Source: Euphorbia lathyris
Taxonomy: Eukaryota; Streptophyta; Magnoliopsida; Malpighiales; Euphorbiaceae
Assembly (NCBI RefSeq): GCF_963576675.1
Contig: NC_088916.1
Coordinates: 11,446,501-11,510,500 of the forward strand
Reading direction: 5' to 3'
DNA length: 64,000 bases
Positions 27,233 to 40,651 of the stretch are shown here, piece by piece. Position 1 is the stretch's first letter; each line of letters starts with the position of its first letter. A model generated the notes under the pieces. It was not told the DNA's origin. It worked only from the letters and a program-made list of their open reading frames with translations, and ran no database searches. A program made the position numbers and the translations under genes.

Positions 27233-28875
27233 TTAGCCGAGCTCCGTCCCCTCTTCCTGAGTTAAAACGACTCCTACTGTTTCATCGGCGATGGTGAAGT
27301 ATAGGTGAATATCCCGGTCTGGTACTGGCACCGATAGCAGCGGGGGAGTGGCAAGGAAACTTTTGATGGCGTTGAACGCAGCCTGGCAGTCCGTAGACCA
27401 CTTAAAGGGATGCTCCTTTTTTATTGCTTTGTAAAAGGGCAAACACCGCTGTGCCGAGCAAGAGATGAAACGCCCCAAGGCGATGATCCTTCCGTTGAGT
27501 CTTTGAACCCCTTGCAGGTCACGCGGTGGCTCCATTGCCAAAACTGCCTCGATCTTCGCGGGGTTAGGCTCGATGCCCTTTTCTGACACCACGCAACCCA
27601 GGAACTTGCCGCTGCGAATTCCGAAGAAACATTTCTCCGGGTTTAGTTTAAGGTTATAGGCTCTGAAAATCTCAAATACCTCCGCCAAATCTCGCGGATG
27701 GTCGCCTTCCTCGGTGCTGAGGACCACCATGTCATCGATATACACTTGTACTGTCTTGCCAATGAGATGTGCGAACATCTCATCTACCAATCGCTGTTAC
27801 GTGGCTCCCGCATTCTTTAACCCAAAAGGCATGACATTGTAGCAATACGTGCCTTCATGCGTAATGAAGGAGGTTTTTTCGGCATCGGCTGGGTCCAGAG
27901 GGATCTGCTGGAACCCGGCGATAGCATCGAACTGAGACAAAATCTTGCGACCAGCAGTTTGATCAAGGAGCTGATCTATATTAGGCAGCGGGTAAGAATC
28001 CTTGGGGCAAGCTTTATTAACATTCGTAAAATCTACACACATGCGGTACTTCCCGCTGGCTTTCTTTACAAGTACAACGTTAGAAAGCCAGTCCAGATAG
28101 TTAACCTCGCGAATAAACTTTACAGCTAGGAGTTGTCAATCTCTGCCTTTACTGCGACCTGCTTGTCCTTTGCCTGTACTCGCATCTTCTGTTTTAAGGG
28201 TTCGACGGAGGGGTCGATGCTTAGCTTGTGTACTACTTGATCAGGTGAGACCCCCGTGATGTCCTCGGTGCACCAAGCGAACACATCCGAGTGCTCTGAC
28301 AGGACAGCTTTGATTTCGTTGGCCAAAAGGGACGCGAGCCTGGTCCTGATCTTTACAGTCTGGTTATCCCCGAGGACACAGTCGTCGATCGGCTCGATAG
28401 GCACGGGATTGTACCCTCTCACGTCCATCAGACCGTCCTCCAGGTAGAGCGCTGTCCGGGGCTGAGTTGCCTCCCACTGCAATCTTTTGGCCAACATGCG
28501 ATCTCCCTGGATGGCGATCCTTCCGTGCTGAATTGGCAAGGTCAAGTACAAACCGGAGATATCAATTATGGCTCTCAGGGCAGCCAGCAGGGGCCTTCCG
28601 ATGATGGCGTTGTAGGCCAGTGGGATATCGACCACCACCCACTCTGCAGTCTCCTCGGTTTCCTCGACTCCTTCGGCGAAAATAGTAGGCAATGTGATAA
28701 CTCCCTTGACCGGGACTTCGATCTCCGACAGGCCGACCAGAGGGAAAGTTCCGGCTCTGAGGGCAGTGTGAGTATTCTTCATCGCGCGGAGTGCCGTCCA
28801 GGTGAGCAGGTTCACCGAACTTCCCGTGTCTACCAGCACCCGGTGCGTTTTGAAGCCGGCGATGTTGATAGTCAT
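27233..28875 (-). pseudogene. gypsy protease and reverse transcriptase, with two stops
   Basis: Part of the pol region. The protease has DTGSSVN near residues 17-23 of the frame starting at 28875, then IIGRPLL. The frame stops at 28126-28128. Past it, the reverse transcriptase continues (MCVDFTNVNKACPKDSYPLP at 28042) to a TAA near 27795, then on from 27790 with the catalytic YIDDMVV and the palm/thumb region. After about 185 further codons it stops near 27233 at the start of RNase H. Integrase and most of RNase H have been deleted up to the LTR. Not functional as it stands. Confidence 0.87.
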
Positions 28876-29325
28876 AACCAGAGCCTCCGAATGGCTGGTC
28901 CAGAGGGGTGGCTGTACCGTTAGGGTCTGCCCGACTGCCTTCCTCTTATGGGAGCTCTCCGGTGGTGCGGAGAACGCTGGTACCCCCTCCCTTATAACGT
29001 GTATCTCCCCATGGTATCTCGGCCATTTTGGCTCCTCTGGTCGACCTACTTCCCGCTGCTTCGGGCTTTGCTCCCTTTGCCTGGTCGCCTTTGGTGGCGC
29101 GCCTTGCTCCGTGATCCGCTCGACCTCTCTTTGCAGTTGATAGCAGTTCTCCGTGGAATGACCGGAGGATTTGTGATACTTGTAGTACTCTTTTTCTGCA
29201 CGGGTTTTGTTCTTGTCGGCGGCCGGAATTTGCTATGTGAATCGGCGAGGTTGGCTCTGAGTAGCGTAATGTACCTCCTTGCCTCGGGATCGATCTCCCC
29301 GACGCTCCAAGTTTGCCCGCTCGGT

Positions 29326-30513
29326 CTAAGCTGGAAAAGGCATTGGGGCCTCCTTGCGGGCTCGAGCTTCCTCACGTACCTCCGGGATCGGCCGGCCTTT
29401 CTCCTGCTTGTGCGTGTCTCCTCTGGCCTTGTCCCTTTCTGACTCCTCGTAACCGGCAGGCTGGTCACAATCATCGTATCTGACAAAGGTTTGCGCCATG
29501 GTCATGAGCTCTTCGAAAGATCTTGGCATTTTCTGGAAATATTTCTGCTTAAGAGGCTCGCATGAGGTCCCTTTTGCCAGAGCGTCATGAGCCACCTCCA
29601 GGTTGAGGCCCTTAACTTGTGAGGCCATATGGTGAAACCTTGAGAGGAAGTTGCGCAGAGGCTCAGTTGCTCGCTGCTTGAGCCCATTGAGGTCTGAACT
29701 GATCTTCCTAACCTTCGCTGCTGCGGCAAACCGGGAGAGGAAAAGATCTTTTAGGAGATCAAAAGAGTCGATTGATTCTGGAGCAAGTCCTCGATACCAC
29801 TCCTGCGCACTAGACGAGAGGGTGGTCGGAAAGACCTTGCACATGATGTCCTCGTCCTTCGAGTATAAGTTGATGGTGCTCATGAATGATGCCACATGGT
29901 CGTTCGGGACCTCGGTCCCTGAATACTGGGACAATCGAGGAGCTTTCTAGTCCCGTGGGAACCTTGTCTCGATGATCCTCTGCACTAGTGGCGTTTTGCT
30001 GGAGGTGATGCTTCCTCCCATGACGCCTCCGAGGGCCCTTTTGTCTAGAAAATGCTGGATTTTTAGTTCCAACAAGTCTTCGCTATTCGCGGCCGCGGTC
30101 TCCTCACGCCGCGCTCCGCCCTCACTGGCCGTAACGGCCCCGACTCCTCCTCCTGCGATGACCACTGGCCCCGCGAGCTCCCCTGGCAACGTCCCTTCTC
30201 TTTGTATTTCTGCTGCCTCTTTCAGGTATTGCCAGATTTTGGCGTTCTCCTCCTGCAAGCTCCTTTGTTGGTCTATGATCTTCATCTGAGCCGCCGTATG
30301 AATCGCCTGGGTTGTCTGAAAACCTTGGATTGCACTAAAGAGTTGAGTAGTGTTGTAGGTCTTTTCTTCTTCAGGGCTCACTTCCTCCATCAGTGGCCCT
30401 AGGTTTCTGGGGGAAATTGGAACGTTCGGAGTGGAACGCTCGGCGTGCGTCATGGAGCTAGTTGCTCCCATTTCGGGTACTGTAGTCGGGGCAGATTCAG
30501 TAGGGGTCTGCAT
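29326..30513 (-). pseudogene. gypsy gag with one in-frame TAG
   Basis: The frame starts at 30513 and meets TAG at 29947-29949, then stays open to 29326. The first half is a low-complexity region with a Gln/Glu-rich helix and an Ala/Gly segment. The second half is the capsid domain (around EWYRGLAPESIDSFDLLKDL). A zinc-knuckle segment (YKYHKSSGHSTENCYQL, first Cys replaced by Tyr) lies beyond it near 29190-29140 in another frame. Related in sequence to the relic at 52738-53790. Confidence 0.85.
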
Positions 30514-30562
30514 TTTGTTTGAAGCTCCGAAGTCACTTGTATTCCACGTTCACCGCACCAAA

Positions 30563-30854
30563 TAATCTGGGAATGCGGAATAGTGATCCGGGGCTCCGTC
30601 GGGGAGGTCCTACCTTCTCGTGGATCGGCCCTGCGCGGGGATCGGTCCCTATGGATACTCCGAAGATTAAGACAGTTAGTTATTCTTAGAGAGCTTTTTA
30701 ATCTAGTGTGAGTGAAGTAGAGAGGTTATGAGTTACCCGATCCGTGCTTCTTCCTTTAATGGTCTATTTATATCGGACAAACTTGGGCCTGGGGGGCCCT
30801 CTGCTTCTCGGACGTTGGTGGGCCTCTTGGGCCTTAAGGTGATAATCCGAATCA
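30563..30854 (-). repeat. 5' LTR of the second gypsy element
   Basis: A 292-bp LTR, followed (toward lower coordinates) by the primer binding site TGGTGCGGTGAACGTGG on the minus strand, identical to that at 1820. Confidence 0.9.
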
Positions 30855-30900
30855 ACAGGTAAAGGTTGTACACCACGTATGTAATTTACCCTTGCTATGG

Positions 30901-32266
30901 CATTTAATAGAATCCAAAGTATAAAGAATGATTCATTCGTTTTAGTTCGGATTGGGTATGTAGTTATTGTTTTCGGTAAATTTCAATTCCAATAGAGTAA
31001 AATTGCCATTTAAATGCTTAATATGTAATTTTTAATCAATTATGGGATAAAGGGTATTTTAGGGATAAAATTAATTCAATGGAATAAAATTATGTAGGAT
31101 GCGGATTGAATGTTATGTTGACGTGCTAGAATTATAGGATTTAATTGAGTCATATTTGATCGAGTCTGACATTATAGAATAAATCCGAAAGACATGTCCC
31201 AATGTCCAGCTAACATTTATCTATCTTGCAGGTTTAATAGATTTATTTAGGACTAGAACAAATGTATAAGATTTTGATATGAATCGGGATGTAATTTATA
31301 ATTCTGATTTTATTCACCGTTTTCTGCAAATTGTGTGGTGAATGTATAGATTATATTCGGTATTTTAACATAAATCAATTGTACAAGTTTATTAATCAAA
31401 CCCTTGCCATGTTATAATTCGCGAACCCATATCTGAGGCTGTCAGAAATCTGATCCTACTACTTTGGACTAAGGAACTAATAGATAGACCAAGCCTTCAT
31501 TTGAAGCATGGAATTAGTCTACGAGATGACATTATGTAGGCGTGTGTGTCATCTATTTATGTTCCCGGATATTAACCCGGATGGCAACTCTGACAAAATA
31601 AATTAACTTAAAAAAGGGCAATAAAAAAGGTGGCACAACCCACGACAAAATAAATAAGCATGCACCGGAAAGGACCCGCCAAATAGCGTCCTAAGACAAC
31701 GTTAAGTGACGGTGTACTTACAATTAAAACGGACATTCAAAGGTCTGGACGCTCACACCGGCCCGGGTCACTTGATCCTCTGGCCCGCTGGAAAACTTTA
31801 AACATAAATGGTTACGGCGAACAACTACTCGTCCAATGCCAAGGCGGTTATAGTGTCTGTTATTAAATCTTCAATGTTGCTCGATTTCAAAATCAATGTT
31901 TTTGACGTCTCTTTATCAACTCCATTATTAACGTCTAGATTTCGAAATTTTTGCCTGGTTTAATCAGAGAATACATGCTAGGTTTTATTTCTTTTTCTTA
32001 TTATATGAGTTTGAACTAATTTTTTTGATGGATATATAAATGACTGAATCTTGAATCCTAAATAAAAACCAAGAGAAAGATTGAGATAGATTTATGGACT
32101 CTTTTTGAAACTGCGACGCCCAATAAATAGATTTCTTATATTAAGTACCGGATTTTCCATGTTACTTGAAGAATTCCCAATTCATATTTGGACACGTCTA
32201 TTGTGATCCTATTTAATAATTAAAATAGTAAATCTCTTATAATAAGTATGAGTTCATGTTATTCGT

Positions 32267-32297
<31 letters not shown>

Positions 32298-32566
32298 GGA
32301 GTCTCCTATTTAAAATCAGAAAAATATGTTGATGGCATGGTCTAGATACAAATAACATAAAAAAAAATATGTTTATGATATAATAAATATATTTTGGCTA
32401 AAAAAAATATTAATTGACCCTTAAAAATAAAAAAGAAATAACATAAAAAAATATATTTCCAAAGGATAACTATTAAAGTTAATTCTAACAAGAAATAGGT
32501 TTAAACTTAACGTATGGAATTATGTAAATTTAACCAAGTAAGATAATTTTAGCTATACGTTATTAA
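30901..32566. other. Intergenic DNA, nothing recognised
   Basis: AT-rich sequence with a (TA)n run at about 32271-32296. A more GC-rich stretch at 31550-31850 could be part of an old element, but I see no family features and no gene. Confidence 0.45.
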
Positions 32567-33252
32567 AAAAAGGGTCCTGATATTTACAGCCCTAAGGGCT
32601 GTAAATAAAACCCTACAAATTACTATATTTAGTGTTAATTTAGTTTTTCAAGATAATCTTATAATAAAATTTATTAATACTTAAAAATTAAATTATTAAA
32701 TACTCCTAAAAACTAGTAAACTAATTATATTTCCAATATAAATAAATGCTTTAGAATTAAGATTTTATTTTATTTTATTGAAAATATATGGAGAATTAAT
32801 GCTTATATACAACCCTAACGGGGTGTTTGTTAGAAGGGATATAGGAAGTGAGATAGAGATAAAAAACACGAGATAAGTTATCCCGTGTTTGTTTGAGAGA
32901 TAGAAGAGTGAGACGGATGAGGGATAAGCTTCTTATCCCTCAAATCCTATACCCAGGAGGGGGGTGGTATAAGGAGGTGAGATAAGCTCCTGCGATTTTA
33001 ATAGGATGGAAAAGTCAATCTTATCCCTCAAATTAATGTTATGTAGTTTAAATAGGGTTAAAATAGTAAAATGTATTATTTTATCCCTATCCCTATCCCA
33101 CGTACCAAACATTGAATAATAATTCTCGACTATCATATTTTTATCCTTATCCCAACCATTTATCATTATCCCTATCCCAACCTATATCCCTATCCCTATC
33201 CCAATAGAATACCAAACGCCCCCTAAGGGTTGTATATATCATTTGCCTTTAA
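32567..33252. mobile_element. Foldback element with hairpin ends, split by a Harbinger-like MITE
   Basis: The left end carries the self-complementary TTTACAGCCCTAAGGGCTGTAAA; the right end has the related ACAACCC...GGGTTGT hairpin. The two ends are inverted relative to each other (AAAAAAAGG...TGATAT on both outer edges). The right hairpin is interrupted by the element at 32819-33223. Confidence 0.6.
32819..33223. mobile_element. PIF/Harbinger-like (Tourist type) MITE
   Basis: Inverted ends CGGGGTGTTTG and CAAACGCCCCC; 3-bp duplication TAA (32816-32818 and 33224-33226). The interior is rich in TATCCC repeats. Non-coding. Confidence 0.8.
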
Positions 33253-33294
33253 AAAAATAGAAAAAACTATCACTTGAGATCTTCCAAACATTAA

Positions 33295-34133
33295 GGGAAA
33301 AGTACAAAAATAAACCTTGTGGTTACACCTGTACCTGTTTTCGATCGGTACCCTTGTGGTTTAAAAATTTACAAACTGGTACCTTGAGGTTCATTCTGTT
33401 AGTAAACACAGGCCAAATTGGCTAACAGTGTTAAAGTCAAAGGGAAAAGAGTTAATTTGTACTTATATTTATTTATTTTATAAATTAACCCTTTTATTAT
33501 CTAATTATCACAAACAAAAAATAAATCATACGAACTAGAACATTTTCCATTCCACAAAATAAAATAAAAAAATCAATTACACCATTTTTTTAATCTCTTT
33601 TTAATAAAAAAATCAAAACACACACTTTCTCTATTTTCTCTCTCTAAAAATAGATTAGTGATATTTTTAATGAGGTAATGTAGATGATTGGTCTGATTGA
33701 AGAGACTCTAGAGCGGAAAATGCTCTAGTTCGTATAATGCGGAAAATGCTCTAGTTCGTATAATACGAATTAGAACATTTTCCATTCCAAAGTCTCTTTA
33801 ATCGGACCAATCATCTATATTATCTCATTAAAAACATCACTAATCTAGTTTTAGAGAGAGAAAATAGAGAGGAAGTGTGTTTTGATTTTTATTAAAGAGA
33901 GACGAAGAAGATGGTGTAATTGATTTTTATTTTTTATTTTGGAGTTTGATTGTGATAATTAGATAATAAGAGGGTTAATTTATAAAATAAATAAATATAA
34001 GGATAAAATTAACTCGTTTCCCTTTGACTTTAACACCGTTAGTCAATTTGGCATGTGTTTGCTAACGGAAAGAACCTCAAGGGTGCCGATCGAAAACATG
34101 TATAACTACAAGGTTTATTTTTATATTTTTCTC
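33295..34133. mobile_element. Near-palindromic MULE-type foldback MITE (839 bp)
   Basis: Arms of about 400 bp are inverted copies, meeting near 33710-33770, where ATGCTCTAGTTCGTATAAT is also directly repeated. Ends are GGGAAAAGTACAAAAATAAACC and its inverse. The 9-bp flanks AAACATTAA and AAATATCAA match at 7 positions. Confidence 0.8.
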
Positions 34134-34814
34134 AAATATCAATTATAGCTAAGATATTTAGTGTATTACTAACAAAATTACAAAAATTATGTTAAATGTT
34201 AAAAACCAACCTGCCACATACAAGTCAATCACAATTTTTTTTTTTTGTTAAACCGTCTAAAATATTTACTATGTTATTAATATACTCCCTCAGTTTTTTT
34301 TTATTATATGACGTTTTAGACTTTTAATTTGTTTATTTTTATACGTCGTTTTGTATTATAAATGCACTTTATAATGCTTTCTCTAATTTGATTCTATTAA
34401 TGATAAGGGAGATGTATAACTATTAATGCAAATAAATTTAATTAAGTCATAAAAATTAATAAAAGAGAGTAGTTTTGCATAGAAAGTATAGATTTAGGAG
34501 AGAAGTATTAAGGGTAAATTAATTATTTTAATAGTCTCATTAATATTGCATTAGTTTTGATGAAAAACCTTAAACGACATATAAAAAAACAACCAACAAA
34601 AAATATACGAAACTATTTCGATGTGACAGTTAAATAACAGTCAAACCAATTTTTTCAAAATTTTAATACGTTAAATTTACACTATTTCATACGTTAAAGT
34701 TAATACAATTCGCTTAAAGGTTAAATTTTGTCTTATTTTAAGTTTATATCCAATCAAGTGTTTTTTTTTTTTTTCAAATTGAGGGTTACATGTATTGATA
34801 AAATGGTCGATTTT

Positions 34815-36012
34815 AAATAAAACCATGTAGTTTCACATTTTTTATAGATTGATATTTGTGATTGATAAAAATTTTATTTTTTCAAATTTGGCCGATAATG
34901 ACTCTGAAAGTAAAAAATTTCAAGAATTAAATTATATTTTAAGCGACTTTAATTCTTCAACTTTTTAGGTTTTAAGGTCATTTAAGTGTTTTTTATAAAA
35001 GAGAAAGATAATGTTTAGAAAAAAAAACTCAAAAAATGATGATTTTCAAAATAAAAAAATGTATTTCCATAGTAAACATGATACTAAATTGAAAATTTTC
35101 ATTTTAAAATTGTTATTGGCCAAATTTAAAAAAAAAAATAAGGTGCGAAAATACACTTAACGTTTACAGCCTGGAGCAATTTTACCTCTAACATTGGCAG
35201 CCAAGAGCAATTTTACCTATAAAATTGTCAAGTTATGTCAATTTTAGAAATAATTCATCAAACTGTCTTCTCGGTCATGAATATTGTCATCTACACTTCA
35301 CATGTGACTCATTTTATCACTCATTAGTAACAGATCATAAACATATGATTAGACGTGTTACGAGTTGGACAAAATTCAAAATATTTCGCCGAAGTAATAA
35401 ATATTAACCTCCAATTCTATTATTAAATCACGGGAAAATATGAAATCTTTTTTTAAAAACGAACTGATATGCAATTGGTGCAGAGTAAGGAACAAAATAT
35501 CTGTGTTTTACAATAATGTTTGAAATTGACCCAACTTGACAACGTTAGAGGTAAAACTACTTTTGTCTGCCAATGTTAGAGGTAAAATTGCACCATTTTA
35601 GACATTATGGATAAAATTGCTCCTGGCTATAAAAAGGTATGTGTATTTTTGCACCTAATCCCTTAAAAAATGAAAATTTTAGCGGAATAAGGTACCAAAA
35701 TAAGCCTATGATTTTTAAAAAAGTATCAATTTAGGTTCTACATACAAAATATCACCAGTATATGTCTAACGTTTAAAAAATATATCAATTTAGGTCTCAA
35801 TAATGGATTGGACACGTCATTGATATTACTCTGTTATGTTCTTATTTCTCTCTCCATGGACAATTGACACAACTTAATGGAATAATATCAATAACGTATC
35901 TCATCCCATTATCGAAGCTTAAATTAATATATTTTTTAAACATTAAATCTATATTTATACTATTTTATTTTTATACATGAAGTCTGAATTGATACTTGTG
36001 TTTTGTACCTTA
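34815..36012. mobile_element. Cluster of three MITEs
   Basis: 34815-35141 is a right-truncated relative of the MULE MITE at 40655-40962 (shared TTTTAAATAAAACC and TTGGCCGATAA). 35142-35656 has inverted ends GTGCGAAAATACAC and its inverse with GGAGCAATTTTA blocks. 35685-36012 has inverted ends GGAATAAGGTAC and GTACCTTATCC. All are non-coding. Confidence 0.6.
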
Positions 36013-36093
36013 TCCAATTTTACCCAAAATAAAAACACGCTAACATGACATTTATTTGAAATTGAAATTAACCTTGATGAAATGAATCTATCA

Positions 36094-36121
36094 CGTCACT
36101 CCTTCGTCATCGATTACGTCA
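36094..36121 (+). promoter_or_regulatory. Triple TGACG (as-1-like) cluster upstream of the OPR gene
   Basis: CGTCA (TGACG on the minus strand) occurs at 36094-36098, 36105-36109 and 36117-36121, spaced 11 and 12 bp apart. A TATA-like TTAAATA follows at 36194-36200 and the ATG is at 36302. Paired TGACG motifs at about this spacing form as-1 elements bound by TGA bZIP factors, which are known to control oxylipin- and xenobiotic-responsive OPR genes. Confidence 0.55.
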
Positions 36122-36301
36122 AAACGAAAAGGAAAAGCAGAGGGATGCTTCCATTCTTAATTTGGCAACGACTATCGTTTCTTATTGAATTCATTAAATA
36201 CGCCCCCATGGTGTTTGAGATTTCTTCCAATCCATTCCTGCTCTACTGTTCGATCGATCTAATTCATCTCCATTTTCATTCTTTCACCAACACTTCTGAA
36301 A

Positions 36302-39777
<3,476 letters not shown>

Positions 39778-40112
39778 GTTTTTGGTACAAAACAATTCAT
39801 AATTCTTGCCACAGTCAAACCACAGGTTTTATTTTTGTATTTTCTCTAGAAAATGTAACCGATACAGTTTTATAAAATCATTTCATGTATACCCTTTATG
39901 AAATTGTACAATCAAAGAAAATTAACAAGCAATTATTACATTAAAGCTCGTAAATAAAACAAAATTAAGTATTATGACATTGTTAATGACAACATTGTTG
40001 GTAAGATTTCCAACTCATAATGAGAAAACATTATATATTTAACAATCCATGAAAGCTAAATACTGAAAAAGAAATATCTCACAAATATATATAAATGACA
40101 ATACTGCCCTTC
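39778..40112. other. Convergent 3' ends of OPR and the MADS gene
   Basis: A 335-bp AT-rich interval between the OPR stop and the AGL12-like stop, where both transcripts must end. AATAAA-like signals occur on the plus strand near 39951, but I cannot fix the cleavage sites. Confidence 0.5.
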
Positions 40113-40613
40113 CTAGAACTGAAATATTTCATTCTGTATAGTTAGTGGATATGGAGTATTAGCTATCATTGGTGCAAAGTTAGCAACCTCAACACTCTCC
40201 TCCATCTGTAAAAATAAATAAATAAATAAATGATTAAAAAAAAAACCTAATTTGTTGCAAATAAGCAAGTTGAGGTGATTAGTTGTAACATTTTAAATTT
40301 TAGAGGCCAATTATAGTTTTTGAACAATTTGAAGAGGTGGGAGATATATTAAGCCAAAAAAATTGAAATAACAAAACTTTCATTAAGGAAAAAAAAATAT
40401 ATAATATATATTTTTTGTTAAACCAAAAAAAAAATTATAATACTTCTTACCTTGTATTGCAGATACTGATTTGCAGCTTTGAGGACTCCTTCCTATAACA
40501 CATAATTAACATTTAATTTGTCATAATTGAACAAGAAAAGTGAGTAAAATTGAAGAGTAATTTGAAAGAAAAATTAAAATATATGTAGGATGTATACATA
40601 TATATGTATATTC

Positions 40614-40651
<38 letters not shown>

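Larger units (their letters stand above)
26914..30854 (-). mobile_element. Internally deleted Ty3/gypsy element inserted in the Pack-MULE
   Basis: LTRs of 293 and 292 bp (26914-27206 and 30563-30854) are flanked by ACAGG (26909-26913 and 30855-30859). On the minus strand the order is 5' LTR, primer binding site (30561 downward), gag, protease, reverse transcriptase and then, directly, the polypurine tract (a run of 14 C on the plus strand at 27213-27226) and 3' LTR. RNase H is only begun and integrase is absent. A TATAAATA box lies in the LTRs. By eye the LTRs differ by 8 substitutions and 1 indel, so it is older than the element at 1339-8084. Confidence 0.92.
25416..30891. mobile_element. 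Pack-MULE with long inverted repeats, split by a gypsy insertion
   Basis: Left terminal inverted repeat about 25416-25857; right repeat about 26505-26908 continuing, after the gypsy insertion, at 30855-30891. Arms begin GGGTAAATTACATACGTG and match over roughly 440 bp. The flanks TTGCTATGA (25407-25415) and TTGCTATGG (30892-30900) form a 9-bp duplication with one mismatch, as in Mutator-like elements. No transposase is present. The interior of about 650 bp (25858-26504) is not repeat-like and includes a captured piece of a host gene at 26196-26459. Removing the gypsy element gives an original length near 1.5 kb. Confidence 0.88.

Noticed and set aside
28525..29442. Several long plus-strand open frames
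   Set aside because: They are opposite-strand shadows of the GC-richer gypsy gag-protease region, which has the recognisable motifs.
32271..32296. (TA)n run as a possible regulatory or origin element
   Set aside because: Ordinary dinucleotide microsatellite.
35225..35407. 60-codon frame in the MITE cluster
   Set aside because: AT-rich, inside a non-coding MITE, no similarity seen.
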